49,944 bases of DNA from Psychrobacter piscatorii (GTDB taxonomy: Bacteria > Pseudomonadota > Gammaproteobacteria > Pseudomonadales > Moraxellaceae). Where the stretch lies: contig NZ_LNDJ01000053.1 of the NCBI RefSeq assembly GCF_001444505.1, positions 1 to 49,944 of the forward strand, read 5' to 3'. The notes under the pieces were generated by a model that was given only the letters and a program-made list of their open reading frames with translations, was not told where the DNA came from and did not search any database. The position numbers and the translations under genes are program-made. Position 1 is the stretch's first letter. Each line of letters opens with the position of its first letter. Below are positions 27,806 to 35,376 of this stretch, piece by piece.

Positions 27806-28771
27806 TCACTGGTTTATCTCTATTCTTTTGTCGTGATAATGCTGCACAAAGCGAGAAGCTGTCAGTGGTAATGGCTGTTCGGTATCCAGCTGATAGCAAG
27901 TCAAGTAGCCACTAGCTACCGCTGCCGAATAATCAGTACAAACGACCTGCGGACTGAGTGGCTCAGGCGTGCCCGTGAGCCAATAGTGACCGACAAAAAC
28001 AGGTTTGTGAGTTTGAATCGCAAAGTCAATATTTTCAGCCAGTGCCTCTACTGGTATCTGTGCCAGCGCCGATGTGGGGGCACGAGCGACCTCACGAAGC
28101 GTGCGCTGGTTCAACGCATCAAGCCACCAACGCACCCGTACTCGTCTGCGTTCAGTGCCTTCTTTATCTACCATCACAATACCATCAGGCAAGCCCGTCT
28201 CGACCCCTTTTAGTACACGCTCTAAGGCATCAAAAGCGATAGTATCTTCTTTAGCGGTTGCGATTAGACCTTCAGAGGTTAGGCAGTTATTATCCGTCAG
28301 CAGTGGCTCTAGAACCGCCATGCTATCTACATCCCAGCAAGCATGCACAAAACACGCATAATCTGTCTCAATCCACAGAGGTATCTCATATAAGCGCTGC
28401 AACCAGTATTCGTGCTGCTCTGAGCCGAACGGTATCTCTGCCAAGAATGCTTCATGTTGGCGTTGATGTACCGCATTATGTGAGCGCAGATACTGGCTAG
28501 AATCCTCAGGATCGAGCGTAGCATAAGCCAAGGCATTATATTCATGATTGCCCATCACCGCATCGGCCACGTCCGCGTCTAACATCGCAAAGACAATCTC
28601 TAATGTGGCCAGTTGCTGCGACCCACGGTCAATCAAATCGCCAATGAATAATGCCCTGTGACCTGTCGGTGGCACAAAATGCTGACCGTTATGCTCGTAT
28701 CCTAATTGGTTTAACAAACCAACGAGCTTGTCTGCATAACCATGAATATCACCGATAATATCTATAATCAT
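27806..28771 (-). CDS. Calcineurin-like metallophosphoesterase (ApaH/PrpA-like)
   Basis: Predicted dinuclear-metal phosphatase or phosphodiesterase. Metal-ligand motifs are clear: GDIHGYADK at the N-terminus, FIGDLIDRG, MGNHEYNALAY, and a downstream histidine block (FVGHYWLTG). The Ser/Thr phosphatase-like signature suggests a bis(5'-nucleosyl)-tetraphosphatase or protein-phosphatase-like enzyme, but the substrate cannot be decided. 321 aa is larger than ApaH (~280). It starts with MIIDIIGDIHG at the ATG at 28771; a rhomboid gene follows on the other side. Confidence 0.87.
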   Translation of the reverse strand: MIIDIIGDIHGYADKLVGLLNQLGYEHNGQHFVPPTGHRALFIGDLIDRGSQQLATLEIVFAMLDADVADAVMGNHEYNALAYATLDPEDSSQYLRSHNAVHQRQHEAFLAEIPFGSEQHEYWLQRLYEIPLWIETDYACFVHACWDVDSMAVLEPLLTDNNCLTSEGLIATAKEDTIAFDALERVLKGVETGLPDGIVMVDKEGTERRRVRVRWWLDALNQRTLREVARAPTSALAQIPVEALAENIDFAIQTHKPVFVGHYWLTGTPEPLSPQVVCTDYSAAVASGYLTCYQLDTEQPLPLTASRFVQHYHDKRIEINQ

Positions 28772-28854
28772 AATGAAATATTAAATCTCAAACGTAAAAG
28801 TAAGCAACTTGCTTAATTGTCCTGATTCAAAGAATTTCTATTTGAGAAAACAGT

Positions 28855-29463
28855 TTAAAAACCAGGCGACAATAAAGCATTTATAAAATGGGGTAGTACT
28901 TTAGGCTCTAAAATAATCGTAGCAATGACGCCAAATGCGCCGCCCCACATATGTGCCATATGATTGATTTTTGAGCCACCGCGTTTGTCCGCGTAAATAC
29001 TATAAAATACATAAGCGACGGCAAACAGTATCGCAGGAATAGGAATAATGGCAAATAAGTAAATTCGCTCCCACGGTGCTAGCAAAATAAAGGCAAATAA
29101 GACTGCCGACACACCGCCTGATGCCCCAAGACTTAAGTAACTGGCATTGTCTTTATTTTTAAGGTAGCTTGGAATCATGGCAACAACAATAGCCAATACA
29201 TAAAAAACCACAAAACCATAGCCGAACAAAAATGAACGATATAGCCCTTCAATAGCCCGGCCAAAGAAGTATAACGTAAACATGTTGAATAGCAGATGCA
29301 TACTGTCGGCATGAATAAAGCCATGCGTGACAAAACGATCCCATTGTCCGTTATTTACAGCGGGTGGATAAAAGATAAGACGGTTGAGTAATTTCTTGTT
29401 TTGCCATGCTAATAAGCTGACAATAACAGTAATGATGATAATAAGGGTCGTATGGTTTAACAA
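28855..29463 (-). CDS. Rhomboid-family intramembrane serine protease
   Basis: Six-helix membrane protein that cleaves transmembrane substrates. The catalytic serine is in LSLGASGGVSAVLFA and the histidine in NHMAHMWGGAFG; the family HIxxxHxxxN segment appears as FIHADSMHLLFNMFTLYFFG. An open frame extends to an ATG at 29535, but those extra residues (IVIYRIAIYCIVTY) are encoded by a 15-bp imperfect tandem repeat and precede the first helix. A TTG at 29463 with AAGGA 7 nt upstream gives a start LNHTTLIIIITVIVS right at helix 1, so I prefer it (202 aa). Substrates are unknown. Confidence 0.88.
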   Translation of the reverse strand: MLNHTTLIIIITVIVSLLAWQNKKLLNRLIFYPPAVNNGQWDRFVTHGFIHADSMHLLFNMFTLYFFGRAIEGLYRSFLFGYGFVVFYVLAIVVAMIPSYLKNKDNASYLSLGASGGVSAVLFAFILLAPWERIYLFAIIPIPAILFAVAYVFYSIYADKRGGSKINHMAHMWGGAFGVIATIILEPKVLPHFINALLSPGF

Positions 29464-29493
29464 AGGAAAATCCTTAGGCCGCGCCTGATAGGT

Positions 29494-29530
29494 GACAATG
29501 CAATAAATGGCAATGCGATAAATGACAATG
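29494..29530. repeat. 15-bp imperfect tandem repeat at the rhomboid 5' end
   Basis: GACAATGCAATAAAT, GGCAATGCGATAAAT and a partial GACAATG in a row. It explains the repetitive N-terminal extension of the longer rhomboid reading frame. Confidence 0.8.
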
Positions 29531-29578
29531 TTCAAAGCCTAAGCGTTAGGGCTGAGTAAAAACAAATATGACCATTAA

Positions 29579-29635
29579 TTAATATATTGATACTAAGTTA
29601 ATATATTGATACTAAGTTAATATATTGATACCAAG
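29579..29635. repeat. Three tandem copies of a 19-bp unit
   Basis: TTAATATATTGATACTAAG at 29579-29597, 29598-29616 and, with one change (T to C), 29617-29635. It lies in the spacer upstream of the rhomboid and OmpA-like genes. Copy number may vary by slippage. Confidence 0.95.
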
Positions 29636-29806
29636 TTCAAGTTGCTCGTAACGTAATTAGTTAATACTAACAGCAGTTATGCTGATACAGATATCTATTA
29701 TGTGACAAAACGATGCATTTTTATGCTTTTATAGTGAGTAATGTAGCAGTGTATCATGTGAGATAAGTGAAACCGCTATATAGACGTCGATGCTGCTAAA
29801 GAACGC

Positions 29807-29837
29807 TTGACAGTTTCAGGACAAGTAGCCATATATA
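29807..29837 (+). promoter_or_regulatory. Candidate sigma-70 promoter of the OmpA-like pair
   Basis: A consensus -35 TTGACA (29807-29812) is followed by CATATA (17-bp spacing) or TATATA (19-bp spacing) as -10. It lies 60 bp upstream of the first ATG. Confidence 0.5.
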
Positions 29838-29896
29838 CAACGAACAATAAGTGCTTAATTTTTGCGGATTTAAAAAGTCAAGAGAGGCAGTGATCC

Positions 29897-31522
29897 ATGA
29901 GTATTATCGATCAATTAGAACAGACCGTTACCCCCGCTATATTGGGCGAGCATAATCGTAGTGATAGCGTGGCTTATATCAGCTTGCTTGAGCAGTTTTA
30001 TGCCATTTTAGCCACGCGCTTAGCGGTGCCACAGGTCTACTCGCAACTACTTCGTAACGATCAGGTGATGGCTAATGACAGTATTGCCGAGCGGCCTTTA
30101 TTTGAGCAGCTATGGCAAGACCAAATACTACAAAAAACAATCATTCAAGAGCTGTCAGCCGCGCATCATATTGATGAGTCGATCACTGCTCAATTACTAA
30201 TTAATGCAGCATCCTTAGCCTATCGTGAGCTAAAGGTTTTGGCCAATGGACAGTTTTTGCCAGCATTCTTGCAAGGAGAGCAGTCATCGCTGCGCCCATA
30301 TTTACCTATATGGTCAGCGTCTGTTATCACTGCCACTCAAGGCGTTGGACACGAATCAACGTCAAAATTTGTCGCAGATAATGGTATCGCGCCATTGAGT
30401 GATACTGCACCAAATAAACTTAGTGAGCCTGATCTAAGCACCAGCGCAGTCGCTGCAACGACAGCTGCCACAGCCGCTTATGTGGAAAACGCCAATATAA
30501 GCGCTACTGACGGATTAAATGACGATGAGCATTTTGGTGACAGTAATGACGCTATTCATGCCAGTCCAGCAGCTCATCACTTGGCAGAAAATAGCAACAT
30601 CAAGCGAGAGCACGTGCGCACTCGCAATCAGCGAAACGACCTCCTAGTACGGGTGTTTTTATTAATAGTAGCGCTTGCTGCAATGGCACTGGCTGCTTGG
30701 GCATTATTAATAAAACCCAAAAGTGACATACCAGTAGAACCTGTTGCTGTCGCGCCTGTGGTCACTCCATCACCGCCACCAGCACCAACGATGACTCCCA
30801 TCGAATTCATCGTTGGCGTAGATGATAGTGGCAACCTCTATACTTGTAGCGCGACGGTCGGTGATGCAGCGCTACAAAGCTCATTACAACAGGCACTCAA
30901 TACGAGCTTTGGCGAGCAGGCGAGTATATGTGAATTTACCGTACAGAATGGAATAGCAACTACTATCGCAAACATGCCTGCGGAGATATTGCCCAATGTC
31001 CTGACCATGCTCAGATCGACACCGTTCGCCCGTCTACACTTACAAAACGATCGTCTGACAGTAGAGGCGCCGGATGACATGCTACTACAACAATTGGTCA
31101 CAAACGTACGTAGTTTAGCACCAACCATGGCAGTCGATAGTACTGCGCCATTGCCACTGCCTAACAACAGTAATGGTGATACGACATATGGTATGGCTGG
31201 CACTAATGGCGTAAACAATCAACTCGGCGATGGAACAGGCGCTAATAACCAATACAGTAATGACGGTATGAGCAATGGCGCTGGAGAATATCAAGCCGCT
31301 GATGATGACACAGGTGATCGCGTGATACCTGCGCCACTACCTAACAATAATGATGGATTTAATAATAATTCCAACAACGTACCTGCCAATGTTCCAAGTA
31401 ATATTCCTAGCAACGTTCCTTCTGGTAATAGACCGAGCAGACCGTCAGGCCCTATTTCTGAGTCAGAAGTAGATGACATGGCGAGCAGTGTCATCGTTGC
31501 TGAACCAGCACAAGTCAGGTAG
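29897..31522 (+). CDS. OmpA-family paralogue lacking the OmpA domain (membrane-anchored envelope protein)
   Basis: A 541-residue paralogue of the next gene. Residues 1-150 form a helical DUF937-like N-terminal domain (shared pattern: LEQFYAI, then a later block of conserved hydrophobic residues). An acidic linker, a basic stretch (RTRNQRNDLLVR) and one transmembrane helix near 253-271 follow, then a Pro-rich stalk and a periplasmic BON-like domain with two conserved cysteines (LYTCSATVG and ICEFTV) and an APDD block. After that the paralogue has an OmpA domain; this one has about 120 residues rich in Asn, Gly and Pro (NVPANVPSNIPSNVPS-type repeats) and then stops. Topology is inferred: N-terminus cytoplasmic, C-terminus periplasmic. 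Function unknown. It has its own terminator. Confidence 0.75.
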   Translation: MSIIDQLEQTVTPAILGEHNRSDSVAYISLLEQFYAILATRLAVPQVYSQLLRNDQVMANDSIAERPLFEQLWQDQILQKTIIQELSAAHHIDESITAQLLINAASLAYRELKVLANGQFLPAFLQGEQSSLRPYLPIWSASVITATQGVGHESTSKFVADNGIAPLSDTAPNKLSEPDLSTSAVAATTAATAAYVENANISATDGLNDDEHFGDSNDAIHASPAAHHLAENSNIKREHVRTRNQRNDLLVRVFLLIVALAAMALAAWALLIKPKSDIPVEPVAVAPVVTPSPPPAPTMTPIEFIVGVDDSGNLYTCSATVGDAALQSSLQQALNTSFGEQASICEFTVQNGIATTIANMPAEILPNVLTMLRSTPFARLHLQNDRLTVEAPDDMLLQQLVTNVRSLAPTMAVDSTAPLPLPNNSNGDTTYGMAGTNGVNNQLGDGTGANNQYSNDGMSNGAGEYQAADDDTGDRVIPAPLPNNNDGFNNNSNNVPANVPSNIPSNVPSGNRPSRPSGPISESEVDDMASSVIVAEPAQVR

Positions 31523-31991
31523 TGAGTCGTATAAAGTACATTCAAATCGACTCAGTTCGAATGTACTTTCAGAACTTTTAGAAATAGTTCAAAAGTTAAG
31601 CAAGGGAGCGGTATGAATTTGTCATACCGCTTTTTTGATTTTAACTGTTGCTTAGCGTACGTATTTAAGATCTGAGCATCAAAAATGATGCTACTTCACC
31701 AAAAAAGCAGATTCGCGGAGCTGAGTATTAAATTCTATTAATTTGTACTCAAGTGCCTGTTGGGTTATGAGTGTATAGTTACGCGCACCAACCAAAACAT
31801 TACTTAACGTATCATTTGCACAACAACGCATCGACTGTGAAAACACCTTTAACAATTTTATAATATCCAAAACCAATCATCGTGGTCTGGTAAATCTGAC
31901 TTGATAGAGTAAACAGCCGCCACGTTATTAGATGATTTTATGCTTTAGAGAATCGAACAATATAAATAAAAATTAAGGGGAGAGTTGTATT
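31523..31991. other. Spacer between the OmpA-like paralogues
   Basis: 469 bp. After the terminator at 31607-31636 it should carry the promoter of the second paralogue; a TATAAA lies about 30 bp before the ribosome-binding site. A strong AAGGGGAG Shine-Dalgarno sequence precedes the ATG. I see no gene. Confidence 0.4.
31607..31636 (+). terminator. Terminator between the two OmpA-like paralogues
   Basis: AGCGGTATGA and TCATACCGCT form a perfect 10-bp stem with a 5-nt loop and a T-run, so the two paralogues are probably separate transcripts. Confidence 0.92.
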
Positions 31992-33584
31992 ATGGATATT
32001 ATCAGTCATTTGACACGCACAGTCAGCCCAGCCGTATTAGCAGACGATCATAGTCCTGCTAAGCAAAATCTACTTGAGCAATTTTATGCAATTTTTGCTG
32101 CTCGCCTCGCGAATAATGATACCTATAGCCGTTTTGCTAATGAGAATATCGCTCGTGATGATAGCTCTTTTTATGATCGTGTATGGACAGAAGGGGCCCA
32201 CCGTGACCAAATCTCTCGTGAGCTCGCTAATGCACATGGTGTCGATGAGACAGCTTCTCGTGGTCTGATTGCTATGGCAGCGCCGCTTGCTTTTCACGAA
32301 ATCAAAAGCTTGGCTGGTACTACTCCTGTACCGCAATTTCTCAATGACAATCTCAACAGTTATCAGCATCATATCCCTGCATGGGCGGGGGCTGTCTTAC
32401 CTGCGAGTGCCATTGCAGCCACGCCTGCTGCAACGCCTATATCCGATACGGTCAGTACCGCGCCACTACAGAAAGAAAAAGAGCCACAAGGCAGCTTTAT
32501 GAAAGCCCTATTACCGATTATCGGTTTGATTATTTTGGGTGCATTGGCTTGGGCTTTATTAAGAGGCTGTCAGGAGAACCCTGAGCCTGTTGCTACGCCG
32601 ATGGCTACCGCGCAGCAAGATGAGCAAGGTAATGAGCAAGCAGTAGTAGCAACTGACATCGAGCCTGCCTCACTCCGTATCGCCACTGGCGAAAATGGTG
32701 AGCTATACGCTTGCCGCATGAGCGTAGGCAACGAGACGCTACAGACCAATGTAATGAATGCACTAACTGGCGCATTCGGCGATGAAGCCAATAAGTGCCG
32801 CGCTGATGTCGATGATAATTTTGCCATAGATATGCCAGCTGCTGCACAGCTTACTACGATATTGCCGATCGTCAAAAATGTACCGAATGCTAGCATGGTG
32901 ATTAAAGGCGATACCATCACGGTCAATGCACCTGATGATGCGGCATTGGCCCAATTGGTGACTGATCTACAAGCCGCTGCACCAGCGATGATGGTAGAAG
33001 CTGAAGGTCCATTAGATCTGCAAGGTGAGATTGACGAGAGTGTGGCGGCAGCAGATGCTGCAATGACCAATCTCGGTGACGATCCAGACCCACGTGATGT
33101 CGCGCGTGCTCTGAGCCTTCAAGTTATCAACTTCCAAGTGGATGAAGCTGTCATCCCTGATGTCAATAAAACCATTCTTGATCGTGCTGCAAAAATCATC
33201 AATGAAGTGCCTGACATGAACCTGATGATTATCGGTCATACAGATAGCCAAGCATCGGATGCTTACAACATGGAGTTGTCTCGTGAGCGTGCTGAGTCGG
33301 TAAAAGATTATCTGGCGGCTCAAGGTGTTGATGCGAGCAAACTTAGTACAAAAGGTATGGGTGAAACAGATCCTATCGCTGATAACTCAACTGAACAGGG
33401 GCGTTTCCGTAATCGCCGGATTGAGTTTATGGTCAATGACAAAATGGTCGATCTGAATGATGACATGATCATCAACAGCGACTCGCTTGACCCAGATTTG
33501 AATCCGCTAGACAGCAATAATGATGATTTGTTGCCTGATGGCGATGATGCGACTCAAGGTACTGCGGTAGATCCAACGAATTAA
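31992..33584 (+). CDS. OmpA-family protein with DUF937-like N-terminus, TM anchor, BON-like and OmpA domains
   Basis: Predicted inner-membrane-anchored peptidoglycan-binding protein. Residues 1-140 resemble the paralogue upstream; one transmembrane helix lies near 173-191; a BON-like periplasmic domain (about 225-345) carries the conserved cysteines in LYACRMSVG and KCRADV. The C-terminal OmpA domain (about 378-493) has the full peptidoglycan-binding signature: VIIGHTDS-type GHTDSQASDAYNMELSRERA, then GMGETDPIADNSTEQGR and NRRIEF. A ~35-residue Asp/Asn-rich acidic tail follows. The layout recalls OmpATb/ArfA-like proteins (TM, BON, OmpA). Role in envelope integrity is inferred. Confidence 0.85.
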   Translation: MDIISHLTRTVSPAVLADDHSPAKQNLLEQFYAIFAARLANNDTYSRFANENIARDDSSFYDRVWTEGAHRDQISRELANAHGVDETASRGLIAMAAPLAFHEIKSLAGTTPVPQFLNDNLNSYQHHIPAWAGAVLPASAIAATPAATPISDTVSTAPLQKEKEPQGSFMKALLPIIGLIILGALAWALLRGCQENPEPVATPMATAQQDEQGNEQAVVATDIEPASLRIATGENGELYACRMSVGNETLQTNVMNALTGAFGDEANKCRADVDDNFAIDMPAAAQLTTILPIVKNVPNASMVIKGDTITVNAPDDAALAQLVTDLQAAAPAMMVEAEGPLDLQGEIDESVAAADAAMTNLGDDPDPRDVARALSLQVINFQVDEAVIPDVNKTILDRAAKIINEVPDMNLMIIGHTDSQASDAYNMELSRERAESVKDYLAAQGVDASKLSTKGMGETDPIADNSTEQGRFRNRRIEFMVNDKMVDLNDDMIINSDSLDPDLNPLDSNNDDLLPDGDDATQGTAVDPTN

Positions 33585-33618
33585 TCAAAAATCATCTAAT
33601 TTAATAGTAGTTAAGTCT

Positions 33619-33698
33619 AAAAAACCGCACCTTAACGTGAACCGACCCCCGTAAGTTGTGTCCAACTTATGGGGCAGTTCATAACGATGCGGTTTTTT
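33619..33698 (+). terminator. Terminator of the OmpA gene, interrupted by a mini-IS palindrome
   Basis: The outer arms AAAAAACCGCA (33619-33629) and TGCGGTTTTTT (33688-33698) form a rho-independent terminator stem usable in both directions. Its loop has been expanded from about 9 to 58 nt by the 44-bp palindromic insert plus a duplicated TAACG. The insert can itself fold, so the whole may still form one extended hairpin. Confidence 0.88.
33638..33681. mobile_element. 44-bp mini-element made of two abutting IS3-type ends
   Basis: It starts TGAACCGACCCCC and ends GGGGCAGTTCA, the same terminal sequences as the IS at the left edge of the window (TGAACTGACCCCC). The two ends face each other over a GTGTCC-type centre, making a near-perfect palindrome. 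It is flanked by direct TAACG repeats at 33633-33637 and 33682-33686, the expected 5-bp target duplication. There is no coding capacity. It is either a solo miniature element mobilised by the IS transposase or the scar of an internally deleted IS. Confidence 0.85.
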
Positions 33699-33737
33699 AT
33701 TTGCCAAATTTTTCAACGGTTTCGTATGAATACAAGG

Positions 33738-34823
33738 CTACTTATAATCAGTAGGGTCTTTTGATTCATTGGCAGGTTTATCAACTTGTGTATCAGACTC
33801 AACGTTAAAAAAGCTCTGAGTGACATTGTTCTTTGCTTGTTGCCAATAATCAAACTGCTGGCAAGTAGACTCAAGATCACCTTGCCACTTTGGTATATTG
33901 CCGCACATGGTTTTGATACGCTTCTGGTTAGGATAGGGTAGTTCTTGCGCTGCCGCCGCCGCTTCATGAGCGGCAACACGATCGTTACACACCAGTGCAA
34001 TATCGCAACCAGCTTCAATGGCAGCTTTTACGCGCGCGCTGACATCGCCAGCGGCCTTTGCCCCTGCCATTGATAAATCATCAGAGAAAAGCACACCATC
34101 GAACGCGAGCTGATCACGAATAATGTCTTTTAGCCAAATTTTAGAAAATCCAGCGGGCCGATTATCTACTTGCGAAAAAATCACATGGGCGGGCATCAGG
34201 GCGTCAAGCAGTGACAGCGTTTGTGTAAAGGGTTGCATGTCACTATTGATGATCTCGTCCAAGCTACGTGTATCGATGGCCTCTGATACATGAGAGTCAG
34301 GAGCGATAGCGCCATGACCAGGGAAATGCTTGCCAGTAGTGGCCATGCCAGCCGCTTTCATGCCGCGCATAAACTGCGTGGCTAGGGCAACGATTGCTTG
34401 TGGCTCCTGATGAAAGCTACGGTCACCGATAACTTGGCTGATACCATCTCTATCCAGCACAGGCGCAAAGCTCAAATCAATACCTACTGCCATCACTTCG
34501 GCTGCCATCAGATAGCCACAGTCATATGCGCAGCTGAGCGCACGGCTTGGATCGTGATTGAATAACTCTCCAAGCCTACCCATAGCAGGTAGCGGTGTGA
34601 ACCCTTCACGCAGCCGTGCGACTCGTCCGCCTTCTTGATCGACACCGATTAATATATCTGGGTTGTGGTACCGGATATCGTCACATAATGCGCGTACTTG
34701 GGCTGCATCAGCGACGTTGCGTCCAAACAATATGACCCCGCCAATCTGTGCTTGTTTGATCAAGCTGACGTCTTCTGCGGTCAGTGCGGTATTATCGATA
34801 TCAATCATTAAAACGCCGTACAT
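33738..34823 (-). CDS. nagZ: Beta-N-acetylhexosaminidase NagZ
   Basis: Cytoplasmic glycoside hydrolase family 3 enzyme that removes GlcNAc from anhydromuropeptides in cell-wall recycling, and influences AmpC induction in species that have it. It has LIGVDQEGGRVARLR, GKHFPGHGAIAPDSH (catalytic His on a flexible loop), and the nucleophile aspartate in VLFSDDLSMAGA. 361 aa is the usual size, with a short charged C-terminal tail. AAGGA lies 7 nt upstream of the ATG at 34823. It converges with the OmpA gene across the interrupted terminator. Confidence 0.95.
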   Translation of the reverse strand: MYGVLMIDIDNTALTAEDVSLIKQAQIGGVILFGRNVADAAQVRALCDDIRYHNPDILIGVDQEGGRVARLREGFTPLPAMGRLGELFNHDPSRALSCAYDCGYLMAAEVMAVGIDLSFAPVLDRDGISQVIGDRSFHQEPQAIVALATQFMRGMKAAGMATTGKHFPGHGAIAPDSHVSEAIDTRSLDEIINSDMQPFTQTLSLLDALMPAHVIFSQVDNRPAGFSKIWLKDIIRDQLAFDGVLFSDDLSMAGAKAAGDVSARVKAAIEAGCDIALVCNDRVAAHEAAAAAQELPYPNQKRIKTMCGNIPKWQGDLESTCQQFDYWQQAKNNVTQSFFNVESDTQVDKPANESKDPTDYK

Positions 34824-35376
34824 TGCGTCATCCTTATTTTTTTGTGTATTGTTATATTATGGGGTTGACCGATCATCGATGTCCAATCGCTTAGCAGTCA
34901 TTACTCATGCACTTTATTATGACAGTTATTATCAATTGAGCCTAATGTGGCAGATTATTGGCATCAAATCAATTTGTGGATAGTCGGCGAATTAATGCTA
35001 ATAGCCTTAAGTCGCTATGTGTGATAAAAGTGAGAGAAAGTTTGGTATGTGCAGGCGTTGCGTGTAAGATTGCTTATACAGTTTGAGACAGTTCAGTATT
35101 TATGCACATGATAATATTGATTTTTGACTATATATCAGGATTCGATAATAAGCGTCAGAATCTGTACTCAGAATCTATATATTATTCAGAATCTATATAT
35201 AAAGGCGACGGAATAATAAAGCTATAGCGTTGTAAGCTCATAGTAATAAGTAAGCTAAGGCAAAGTAAGACAGACATTGAGCAAAAACAGACGACAGTCA
35301 TGGGCAATAATACATTCAGCAGTTTTTAATTTTTATAACACAAATAATATCACTAACTTCAAATAACTAGGTACAT
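34824..35376. other. nagZ/prc divergent spacer
   Basis: 553 bp. Three copies of TCAGAATCT start at 35155, 35168 and 35186; the last two extend to a shared 15-bp TCAGAATCTATATAT with an 18-bp period. Otherwise AT-rich. No gene or convincing promoter is recognised, although the repeats lie about 190-220 bp before prc and could be regulatory. Confidence 0.45.

Larger units (their letters stand above)
29464..29896. other. Rhomboid / OmpA-like divergent spacer
   Basis: 433 bp holding the two tandem repeat arrays (29494-29530, 29579-29635) and the candidate promoter at 29807-29837 for the OmpA-like pair. No gene is seen. Confidence 0.5.

Noticed and set aside
31691..31876. 61-codon minus-strand frame between the OmpA-like genes
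   Set aside because: No family match or ribosome-binding site; it lies in the presumed promoter region of the second paralogue.
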